Of a stretch of DNA of 64,000 nucleotides, positions 42,342 to 49,394 are shown piece by piece. Numbering within the stretch: position 1 is the stretch's first letter; every line of letters starts with the position of its first letter. Where the stretch lies: assembly GCA_019058365.1 (NCBI GenBank), contig JAHPZE010000008.1, forward strand, positions 62,001 through 126,000. The letters are read 5' to 3'. The translations under genes were made by a program, and so were the position numbers. The notes below the pieces were generated by a model. That model saw only the letters and a program-made list of their open reading frames with translations. It searched no databases and was not told where the DNA came from. The stretch is from Promethearchaeota archaeon (lineage in GTDB: Archaea; Asgardarchaeota; Lokiarchaeia; Sigyniarchaeales; SOKP01).

Positions 42342-42911
42342 ATGAAAGAAATGCTTGAAAAGCTTTTATTAAAATTAAGAGATGCAAAGAAAATTGTTTT
42401 TATGGGTATAGGAGAAGAAAAACTAAGTGATGATGCTATAGGTCCTTATATAATTAGTGAACTTTTAAGTTATTCAAATGATAAATTTCTATTTATTAAT
42501 GCTGGAATTGATCCAATGGGTAGAATTGATGAAGTTATAGATTTCCAAGCATCCCATCTAATTCTTTTAGACACTTGTACTTTAAACAAACCTCCTGGCA
42601 CTGTGGCTATATTTGAAAGAGAAAATTTTAAAGATTATGTTCCAATTTCAACTCATACTATACCAATTCATATTGTTGTTGACTTATTATTAGAAAAATT
42701 ACCCGATTTAACTGTTTTTATGATAGGAATCGTACCAGAGAGTCTTGAAGGTTTCTCTGAGCTAAATTTGTATAAAGAAGATAAAATTACACTTGAGGAG
42801 CGAAATGAAAATATCGATCTTCCCTTCTTTGAATTCAATCTTACATCTACGATTCAGAAAGCAGCAAATCAGATTATCAATATCTTAAAAGAAATTATGA
42901 AGCAAATATAA
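42342..42911 (+). CDS. Hydrogenase maturation protease (HycI/HoxW-like)
   Basis: A 189-residue endopeptidase of the family that removes the C-terminal peptide of the [NiFe]-hydrogenase large subunit after nickel insertion. MGIGEEKLSDDAIGPYI (about 21-37), LILLDTCT (about 69-76) and the His in STHTIPIHI (about 103-111) provide the metal-binding acid and His residues. Length fits (140-190). No hydrogenase structural gene is in the window, so its target lies elsewhere. Confidence 0.85.
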   Translation: MKEMLEKLLLKLRDAKKIVFMGIGEEKLSDDAIGPYIISELLSYSNDKFLFINAGIDPMGRIDEVIDFQASHLILLDTCTLNKPPGTVAIFERENFKDYVPISTHTIPIHIVVDLLLEKLPDLTVFMIGIVPESLEGFSELNLYKEDKITLEERNENIDLPFFEFNLTSTIQKAANQIINILKEIMKQI

Positions 42912-42915
42912 AGCC

Positions 42916-43104
42916 TTAATCTTTCCCTTCTGAGATTTTTGAAATATAATTAGTGATTATTTCAATAGTCTTGGATAAATTTTCCTGATCTCCAGAATTT
43001 AAATCTTCTTTAATTCTTTCTAAAAAAGAAACAACATTATCTGCTTCTCTTAGGATCCTAATATAATCAGATCCCTTTTTATTTAACGATCCTCCCCAAG
43101 CCAT
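42916..43104 (-). CDS. Small helical protein, unknown
   Basis: A 62-residue frame from ATG 43104 (MAWGGSLNKKGSDYIRILRE), with an acidic helix pair and no Cys or membrane segment. It ends 4 bases from the hydrogenase protease stop, convergent. The amino-acid composition is sensible for this genome. No family recognised. Confidence 0.5.
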   Translation of the reverse strand: MAWGGSLNKKGSDYIRILREADNVVSFLERIKEDLNSGDQENLSKTIEIITNYISKISEGKD

Positions 43105-43384
43105 TTCTCATTCAACAGTAAAATAAATTCATTATTAATTATATTATCAGAAAGCTTATGTTTAAAACTCATAGTTTTTCTAAGCAACGACAAAAATCTG
43201 CCCTATCTTCTGAGCAAATCAATAATATGCATTTTTAAATACTAGTTATGTGTAATTAATGCTAGAGGAAAAGACGTATAGAATTCTTTTTATTCAAAAA
43301 AAGTAGAAAAATAATTCGTTTCATAAGTCAGTGAAAAATTGAAGTTTAACGTTAACTAAAAATTATATTTGAAAGTTATTTGAC
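43105..43384. other. 280-bp non-coding gap
   Basis: No ORF, tRNA or repeat is seen here. It is AT-rich and lies between the start of a small minus-strand gene and the longin-like plus-strand gene. It probably carries two divergent promoters. A TTTAAATA element near 43234 could be the TATA box of the plus gene. Confidence 0.3.
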
Positions 43385-43810
43385 ATGATTCAGGAATTAA
43401 TGATTATTAATCAAGCAGGAATTGCTTTATTTTATCATAATTTCCTAAATAATGATAAACTTGAAGACGAACAAACCCTCGCAAGCTACTTTGATATTAT
43501 CTGCAAATTTACAAAACGAGAATTTAAAGAAAGCTTGAAATTCATAACGCTAGATCGTTCTATCTTTTTTTTCTACACTCACACATCTCAATATCATCTT
43601 GTACTTAAATGCGATAATGAAAATATTCATAAAAAACAGTTAGAAAAGTTTTCTGAAACGATACTTGAAAAATTCTTGAAAAATTATGAAGACATTCTAA
43701 AAGATTTTACAGGGGAGGTGTCGCATTTTAAATCTTTTTCTAAAGAAATTATGAATATATTAGTTTCAAAATTTGAAAAATTTAAAGATTTATTAATTAT
43801 AGAAAGATAA
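43385..43810 (+). CDS. Longin-like domain protein
   Basis: A 141-residue soluble protein. It opens directly with a strand pair (ELMIINQAGIALFYHNFL), then a helix (LASYFDIICKFTKREF), strands (LKFITLDRSIFFFYTH, QYHLVLKCD) and a long C-terminal helix. This order is that of the longin fold (beta-alpha-beta layout as in SNARE and adaptor longins) or of the related roadblock fold. No catalytic residues. Asgard genomes encode many longin proteins, thought to aid GTPase or membrane functions. Family name is not certain. Confidence 0.55.
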   Translation: MIQELMIINQAGIALFYHNFLNNDKLEDEQTLASYFDIICKFTKREFKESLKFITLDRSIFFFYTHTSQYHLVLKCDNENIHKKQLEKFSETILEKFLKNYEDILKDFTGEVSHFKSFSKEIMNILVSKFEKFKDLLIIER

Positions 43811-43988
43811 GTACACGAATCTTATAATTAGATGTGATTCTCTCAAGATCTTTTTTGATTTTTTTTATAACTCATTGAAAGGACCTTTTATAATAATGCT
43901 TAAAAATAAATTATAGCAAGAATTATTAAAATGAAAAGAAATCATATTTAAAAATTAATATTATTTAATTCAAAAAAAGTGAAATTTA

Positions 43989-45353
43989 ATGAGTTTAAAA
44001 CGATTTGGTGATAAAGTCCAAAAAATTTTAGATAAAAATTTTCATAAGATATTTAATAATTCCCATTTCTTATACACTATAATTTTCTTAGTATCCTCCT
44101 TATTAATTAGTCTTTTAAGTCTTATTCCAAACCAAATTGTTGGGAATTTAATATTATTTTTAGCCACAGTTTTGGCTATTACATTTATCCTATTAATGTT
44201 TGAAGGGTTAATTCCTCAATTAAACAAATATCTATTTGGCTCCGAAAAAAAATTTGATAAATGGAAGCTAATTTTTTTTATTATTAACTTTTTTATTAGT
44301 TTTTTTATAATACTCCCCTACTTTTTAATGGGGACGTCTACTAATTTAACAATTCAATTTCTTGGATGGGATGTGATTCTTCCAGCTCTTTTTATAGTTA
44401 TATATTTTGGATGGAATCTTGGTCAAATCTTTTTCTTAAGAAGAGGTTTTGATGATATTTCTGAAAAAATTGATGATAGAGTAATTGAAAAGTTTGGATC
44501 TTCGAAAAAAAAAGAATCAATCAATATTATTTTTCTGATTTTAGCCTTAATCGTACCCATTTTAATTGAATTTGGCACTTTTTTTGGATTTTTACCAGAA
44601 TATGCTCCAGGAGGAGATAGAACATTATTCATTGGATGCAGTTTAGTTATACTTCTACTCTTAATTATTACATCTTGGCGTTTAATTACATTATATCAGA
44701 GAAGTAGAAAAAATAATTCTACTACTTCATTTTCTTCTATGTTCTACATTTTGATATGGATTCTACTCTGGTTTAGATCTTTTAGCTTCTTCAACGCATT
44801 ATTGAATGTAACTCAAGCATCTACAACACCTGATATTACTTCAGGACTAATTGATATTTTACTCCTGGTTTTTACTGCAATAATGGTTCTAAGGGGTTTA
44901 GGCCAAAAAGTCTATGATTCTTTCTTATTTAATTCAAACAATATGCCCTTTTTCCTCTTCGCTTTTACTGTTTTATATATTGAGGGGCAAATTATAATGA
45001 TTACAGGTGCAGGAACTTTGACAGGAATTTTCGCTAATAGAAATCAGATTAATTTAGTTAACAATTTCTTGAATATAATCCTAATAGTGATTTTTTATTG
45101 GTGGTACTCTGAACATTCTTTAGAGAGGAAAGGATTTCTCATTAAAAAACAGTTTTATCCAGAAGAAGTAGCAGGAATATTAGATGATTTTAAAGAATTT
45201 TTGGTGAATAATAACGCTTTAGTTCCCGATAAAATTGGAGATGAAAAAATGGAAGAATTCCTTCATTTGAAAAATATAGAAATTGAGAAACCAGAACCAC
45301 CAGAAGAAAAACCTGAAATTGAAACAGAAAATAATCTAGTTAGTGATAAATAA
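43989..45353 (+). CDS. Ten-helix membrane protein, unknown function
   Basis: A 454-residue protein with about ten membrane helices between residues 18 and 380 and a polar tail. The C-terminal segment, about residues 395-454, is Glu- and Pro-rich (EKPEPPEEKPEIETE). Loops are short. No transporter signature is recognised; it has Lys/Asp-rich cytoplasmic loops (about 76-92, 165-185). It could be a channel, a scaffolding membrane protein or an enzyme of lipids. A near-perfect hairpin follows the gene. Confidence 0.65.
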   Translation: MSLKRFGDKVQKILDKNFHKIFNNSHFLYTIIFLVSSLLISLLSLIPNQIVGNLILFLATVLAITFILLMFEGLIPQLNKYLFGSEKKFDKWKLIFFIINFFISFFIILPYFLMGTSTNLTIQFLGWDVILPALFIVIYFGWNLGQIFFLRRGFDDISEKIDDRVIEKFGSSKKKESINIIFLILALIVPILIEFGTFFGFLPEYAPGGDRTLFIGCSLVILLLLIITSWRLITLYQRSRKNNSTTSFSSMFYILIWILLWFRSFSFFNALLNVTQASTTPDITSGLIDILLLVFTAIMVLRGLGQKVYDSFLFNSNNMPFFLFAFTVLYIEGQIIMITGAGTLTGIFANRNQINLVNNFLNIILIVIFYWWYSEHSLERKGFLIKKQFYPEEVAGILDDFKEFLVNNNALVPDKIGDEKMEEFLHLKNIEIEKPEPPEEKPEIETENNLVSDK

Positions 45354-45417
45354 ACATTTTAAACTTCCGAACTAGATATTATAAGCCTTTTCTTAAAATA
45401 TAAAAAAAAATAAAAAA

Positions 45418-45447
45418 AAGAGAAAAGAAAGCCGGCTTTTTTCTCTT
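45418..45447. terminator. Bidirectional hairpin terminator
   Basis: A 30-base inverted repeat centres on AAAGCCGGCTTT (45428-45439). The outer arms AAGAGAAAA and TTTTCTCTT pair as well, with two extra bases on the left arm. It sits between two convergent genes (membrane protein and ubiquitin-like protein), and either side has A- or T-runs, so it can end transcription from both directions. Confidence 0.6.
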
Positions 45448-45487
45448 AATAACCCCGTGATAAATACATTAACTATATACGATTTAT

Positions 45488-45742
45488 TTAAATTCCACCA
45501 GCTTGAGTAGCCATAACAGTAATTACATCTTTTTTTGGATGAATTCCTATCTTTGCGAATTTTAGCTGGTCAGGGAGTACTTTCCCTTTAAAAATGAATT
45601 GTATGGCTAAAATTGGATTTAATTTATACTCTTGCTGTACAGTTTTTTTAATTTCTGCAATTGAACTATTTGGATCTAGTTCTATCAATTTAATAGCTTG
45701 ATCTGGAGGAACTCCCGTAAGTCTGAAACGATATTGAGTAAT
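45488..45742 (-). CDS. Ubiquitin-like protein with C-terminal AGGI (AUU start)
   Basis: An 84-residue beta-grasp protein. It opens with the beta-1 strand TQYRFRLTGVPPDQAIKLIE (2-21), then a helix segment (SIAEIKKTVQQEYKL), IQFIFKGKVLPD (about 48-59) and KDVITVMATQAGGI (about 71-84). The tail has the di-glycine needed for conjugation or sulfur carriage, with one extra Ile that would have to be trimmed. The only canonical start (TTG, 45688) would drop beta-1. ATT at 45742 follows GTGAT by 5 bases and lies just after an in-frame TGA, so it is taken as start. An E1-like gene is 7 kb away. Confidence 0.82.
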   Translation of the reverse strand: MTQYRFRLTGVPPDQAIKLIELDPNSSIAEIKKTVQQEYKLNPILAIQFIFKGKVLPDQLKFAKIGIHPKKDVITVMATQAGGI

Positions 45743-45898
45743 TGTTAATCACACCCTTTTTATTATTTTTAAATTGATTTGAATTAGATATTAATTATAC
45801 AACTAATAAAATAAGGATTATCGTTTAATTTTCCGAACTTCAGTTTAAATAATACACTTTTAGCTCTTAATCTACTCTAAACAATTTTAGAAGATAAG

Positions 45899-46096
45899 TT
45901 AAAATCGAAAAGGTTCTGGAGGGGGTCCTGGTGGTCCTGGTGGTCCTGGAGGATGTATAGGGCCTGGTTTTGGTAATGGGGGTGATGGAAACCTGCCTAT
46001 TCTGTTTTCTAAACTTGAAATCCTTTGTTCAATTTTATCTAACCTTTCTTCAATGGTTTTTATCCTATTTAATATATTGGGGTTTTCTATTGTCAT
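45899..46096 (-). CDS. Small protein with coiled coil and Gly-Pro-rich tail
   Basis: A 65-residue protein. Residues about 8-34 form a heptad helix (RIKTIEERLDKIEQRISSLE). The rest is proline- and glycine-rich (GPIHPPGPPGPPGPPPEPF, about 45-63), with three collagen-like GPP-type triplets. It may be a small adaptor whose proline stretch binds partner proteins such as SH3- or profilin-like modules. That is conjecture; no family recognised. Confidence 0.55.
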   Translation of the reverse strand: MTIENPNILNRIKTIEERLDKIEQRISSLENRIGRFPSPPLPKPGPIHPPGPPGPPGPPPEPFRF

Positions 46097-46250
46097 TTGC
46101 TTATAATATTTTAATTATATTTTAATAATTTTCCAAGTTCTAACATTAAATTTCTAATTTTTAAAATTTTACTTTATATTATTCTTAATATATACTAAAT
46201 TTACATATATTTGTTTTTTCAACCTTTTTTAGTCTAAGTCCAGAAAAAAA

Positions 46251-46278
46251 GTATAAATTTTTATATTTTTATTTATAC
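46251..46278 (+). promoter_or_regulatory. Palindromic operator/TATA element before a winged-helix gene
   Basis: GTATAAAT (46251-46258) and ATTTATAC (46271-46278) form an exact inverted repeat with 12 bases between. The left arm includes TATAAAT, a good archaeal TATA box, and the gene begins at 46288. Binding of a regulator here would block TBP, so autoregulation of the following gene is plausible. Confidence 0.5.
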
Positions 46279-46287
46279 ATTCTTATT

Positions 46288-47394
46288 ATGGAAACCTGGA
46301 ATATATCCAAAAAGTTAAAGATTGAATTATTAAAAAAATCTGGCAACATCGAAGATAATAGTAGGAGAATATTATTTATTCTTAGAAATTTAGGTCCACA
46401 AAGATTTACAAATTTAGTGAAATATTCAAATTTAAGTAGATCAACCGTTTCTAAATATCTTACTTTTCATAGAAAAAATAAAAACATAGAGCAACGGTTA
46501 ATTACCGATAAGGTAACAAACAAGCAATACAGAAGTTATGTAATTACTGATAAAGGAATAGAAAAACTAGGGGAAGCACCCTTAAAATTAAAAGATGAAA
46601 TATTTATTGTGAATGAATTAAAAGAAAACGTCAAGAAACTTGAGGATTTAATAAATTTCTATAAAAAAATAAGCGTAGAAGATCCATTTATAATACATAT
46701 TGTAAGAATTGTATCGAAAATTGGAGATAATTTTTTTGAATTACAGCAGGATAAGGATTTATATTTATCACTATTTTATATATTTTATAACTCAATTCTG
46801 GGCCAAGGTGCATTAGCTAGAAAGTATTGGCATTTAGATGAGAAAAATACTCAAAAATTTGCAGGATATAAAATTGACTTGGAACAATTCTGCATAATTC
46901 ATAAAGTTTCAGAAGAAGCAATTAATTATCTTGCTAGAGTAAAACTAGTAAAAAATGAATTTGGTTTTTACTTAATTAAACGTGAACAAGATGATTTTTT
47001 CTTTCATGAAGAGGATTTACTGGGAACTACAACAATTAGACTCATAAAAGATAAACTAATAGATGAAATTATTAATCTACAAGAAGGAATATATGATATG
47101 ATATATGATCTTGACATTATGGCTGAAGAAATTGCTAATCAGTTAAAAGAAATGGGGCTAATATGGGAAGCAATTCAAGAACAATTTCAATTATTAGTAT
47201 TAAATCTGATAATTAAGAATGCTATAGAAATGGGTTTTTTAGACATAGAAAGAGAGAAATTAATGGAAGGTGTTGCAAAATCAAAAAAATTATCTATGTC
47301 AATAGAGGGTAAAACATTACAGGAAGCAATTTTAAATAGTTCAAAGTTAGAATTAAATTTTAATATACTTACGTTAGCAACCAGAAATGAATAA
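46288..47394 (+). CDS. Winged-helix transcriptional regulator
   Basis: A 368-residue protein. Residues about 20-85 form a winged helix (RRILFILRNLGPQRFTNLVK, then YSNLSRSTVSKYLTFHRKNK). They are followed by a long helical domain (about 105-368) of unknown kind that may bind a ligand or mediate dimer formation. It is convergent with NadA. The upstream palindrome suggests it regulates its own gene. No family beyond the DNA-binding domain is clear. Confidence 0.75.
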   Translation: METWNISKKLKIELLKKSGNIEDNSRRILFILRNLGPQRFTNLVKYSNLSRSTVSKYLTFHRKNKNIEQRLITDKVTNKQYRSYVITDKGIEKLGEAPLKLKDEIFIVNELKENVKKLEDLINFYKKISVEDPFIIHIVRIVSKIGDNFFELQQDKDLYLSLFYIFYNSILGQGALARKYWHLDEKNTQKFAGYKIDLEQFCIIHKVSEEAINYLARVKLVKNEFGFYLIKREQDDFFFHEEDLLGTTTIRLIKDKLIDEIINLQEGIYDMIYDLDIMAEEIANQLKEMGLIWEAIQEQFQLLVLNLIIKNAIEMGFLDIEREKLMEGVAKSKKLSMSIEGKTLQEAILNSSKLELNFNILTLATRNE

Positions 47395-47458
47395 AATTCT
47401 GATATTTTATATATGTTTAACTCATGAAAATTACTCAATATTCTTCTTTTTAAACTTA

Positions 47459-48403
47459 TTAAGAAAATTCAAGCATCTTCTCAATTGGTTTAATCGCTTT
47501 ATTCGCGATTTCAGGAGGGACTTTAACCTCAAATGCTTTATCGTCCAGATTTTCTAAAAGATATTTAATTAATTCAAGATTATGTTTTTTCATATTATAA
47601 CATACTAATTTTTCTTTTGCTAAGTTAAAGTTTTTGTCTGGAAAATCCTGAATTAAACGTTCTAAAAGCCCAACTTCCGTTCCTATTATAAATTCATTTA
47701 TTTTTGCAGAATTTTCCTTAACATAATTATACATTCGGGTAGTAGACCCTACGTAATCTGATAAGTCTCTAACTTGCCTAATACACTCAGGATGAACTAT
47801 AAGTTTTGCTTTAGGATATTTCTCTTTCACAGCCTTAATATCTTCTATAGTTATTTGTGAGTGAACATAACAATGACCTTCATCTGGCATTTTTATAGTT
47901 TTTATCTTAGAGATTTGTTCAGCATAATCTGCTAGGTTTGCATCTGGACCAAATAAAACAGAATTCACATCAAACTCGTGGCTAATCTTTTCAACAATTT
48001 TAACAGCATTAGCAGATGTGCAACATATATCTGCTTCAGCTTTTACAGCTGCAGTTGAATTTACATACACAATCGTAGGCAAACTTGGATGTATTTCTTT
48101 AAATTGCCTCACCATTTCGGGAGTAAGGAAAGCAGCCATAGGACAACAAGATTCTGGATTAGGGATTAGTACATGTTTATTGGGATTAAGTATTGAGGCT
48201 GTTTCTGCCATAAAATCGACTCCCGCAAAAATTATATATTCTGAGTTTACTTTTTCTTTTGCTGTACGTGATAATCCGAGAGAATCCCCTAAAAAATCAG
48301 CAATTTCTTGTATTTCAATTGGTTGATAATAATGTGCTAAAATTACCACATCATTTTTTTTCTTTAAGGTGAGTATTTCTTCCTGTAATTGTTTTGTAGT
48401 CAT
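47459..48403 (-). CDS. nadA: Quinolinate synthase NadA
   Basis: A 314-residue [4Fe-4S] enzyme that makes quinolinate from iminoaspartate and dihydroxyacetone phosphate for NAD synthesis. AHYYQPIEIQEIADFLGDSL (about 23-42) starts the first domain. Cluster cysteines are present in NPESCCPMAAF (about 82-92), ADICCTSANAVK (about 124-135) and KLVCYNMKKHNLE (about 265-277). VHPEC (about 198-202) is also conserved. Length fits the family (about 300-370). nadB and nadC are not in this window. Confidence 0.96.
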   Translation of the reverse strand: MTTKQLQEEILTLKKKNDVVILAHYYQPIEIQEIADFLGDSLGLSRTAKEKVNSEYIIFAGVDFMAETASILNPNKHVLIPNPESCCPMAAFLTPEMVRQFKEIHPSLPTIVYVNSTAAVKAEADICCTSANAVKIVEKISHEFDVNSVLFGPDANLADYAEQISKIKTIKMPDEGHCYVHSQITIEDIKAVKEKYPKAKLIVHPECIRQVRDLSDYVGSTTRMYNYVKENSAKINEFIIGTEVGLLERLIQDFPDKNFNLAKEKLVCYNMKKHNLELIKYLLENLDDKAFEVKVPPEIANKAIKPIEKMLEFS

Positions 48404-48524
48404 ATTATTATTAAATTATTTTCAAATATTCTAATATTTATAAAAAATTTAAATTAAAATAAGTTCTCTTGTAATAAAAAATAACACTAAAGAGAATAAT
48501 AAAGAAAAGAAAAAAAATAACTTG

Positions 48525-49394
48525 TTATATATTAAAGATTTCTCTAAATCTATTTTGATCTACAATATTTGCTGCTAAAATATTACTCATTGAATTAATA
48601 CCTGTTTTATGCCCTTCTTTGTCAAATCCCGCACAGAAATCACCGCAGACATAAACATTCTTAAATTTATGGATAATCATTAGTTCAAATGTTAAAAGAA
48701 ATACTTTTACATTAGTTATAACTCCAAAAACTCCTATTTTTACTTCTTTATGAGAGCTCCCTGCATTTTTAATAATTGTTTCTATTACTGATTCGAGATC
48801 TGTCTCGTCAAATGAACTAAGACTATTTGAATTTATTATCACGTTAAAATCATGATGTTCTTGAATTAATTCATTCAATGGTGATATAAATTTCGCTCCA
48901 TAAGTACCTTTTATGCAGTGAGGCCCAAAAAGATCCATTTCTCCTTTTTGTGTTTCATCGGTCTGGTCATGCCAATCTCTTAAATGAATACATTGATACT
49001 CTACTCCACTAGTTTCATTTGAATTTGATTCAGATGCTTTATTCATTAAATCTCGTATAAATTGGGGTAATTTATCTCCATCCCATAATCTTCTAGATTC
49101 ATCATAATCAACATGAACTCTCTGTCTATAATATTCTAAAATATGATGGTAAGATAGAGGTGTCTCAATAGGCTCATTACTAACATTTTGCTTCAACCAT
49201 TGTATAAATTTGTCGAGGTTTGCTTCACTAGTATCTCTATTCTGATTTAAGAAATATTCCATCCACTTATTTGAGACTTGTTCATACCCTACTTTCAAAT
49301 CGTCATTTACAATTATGTTGTTATCTAACGGTTCAATAAAATCATTCTGAACTGAACAGGTTATGATAATATTTAATTTTTTATTTACTTCCAT
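48525..49394 (-). CDS. Isochorismatase-like cysteine hydrolase
   Basis: A 289-residue protein whose layout fits the isochorismatase-type hydrolase fold: IIITCSVQNDFIEPL (about 9-23, catalytic Asp), HLRDWHDQTD (about 137-146, metal/acid), a GPHCIKGTYGAKFI segment (about 156-169), and a C-terminal NVYVCGDFCAGF (about 249-260, nucleophile Cys). An insertion around residues 40-125 lengthens it compared with nicotinamidases. It may hydrolyse an amide or be inactive. Its start overlaps the WD40 gene end by 14 bases, so the two are made together. Confidence 0.7.
   Translation of the reverse strand: MEVNKKLNIIITCSVQNDFIEPLDNNIIVNDDLKVGYEQVSNKWMEYFLNQNRDTSEANLDKFIQWLKQNVSNEPIETPLSYHHILEYYRQRVHVDYDESRRLWDGDKLPQFIRDLMNKASESNSNETSGVEYQCIHLRDWHDQTDETQKGEMDLFGPHCIKGTYGAKFISPLNELIQEHHDFNVIINSNSLSSFDETDLESVIETIIKNAGSSHKEVKIGVFGVITNVKVFLLTFELMIIHKFKNVYVCGDFCAGFDKEGHKTGINSMSNILAANIVDQNRFREIFNI

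Noticed and set aside
45899..46096. True collagen-like protein
   Set aside because: Only about three GPP-type triplets exist, too few for a collagen helix.
48018..48326. Plus-strand ORF opposite NadA
   Set aside because: It is an antisense frame of a well-conserved enzyme gene and has no recognisable features.
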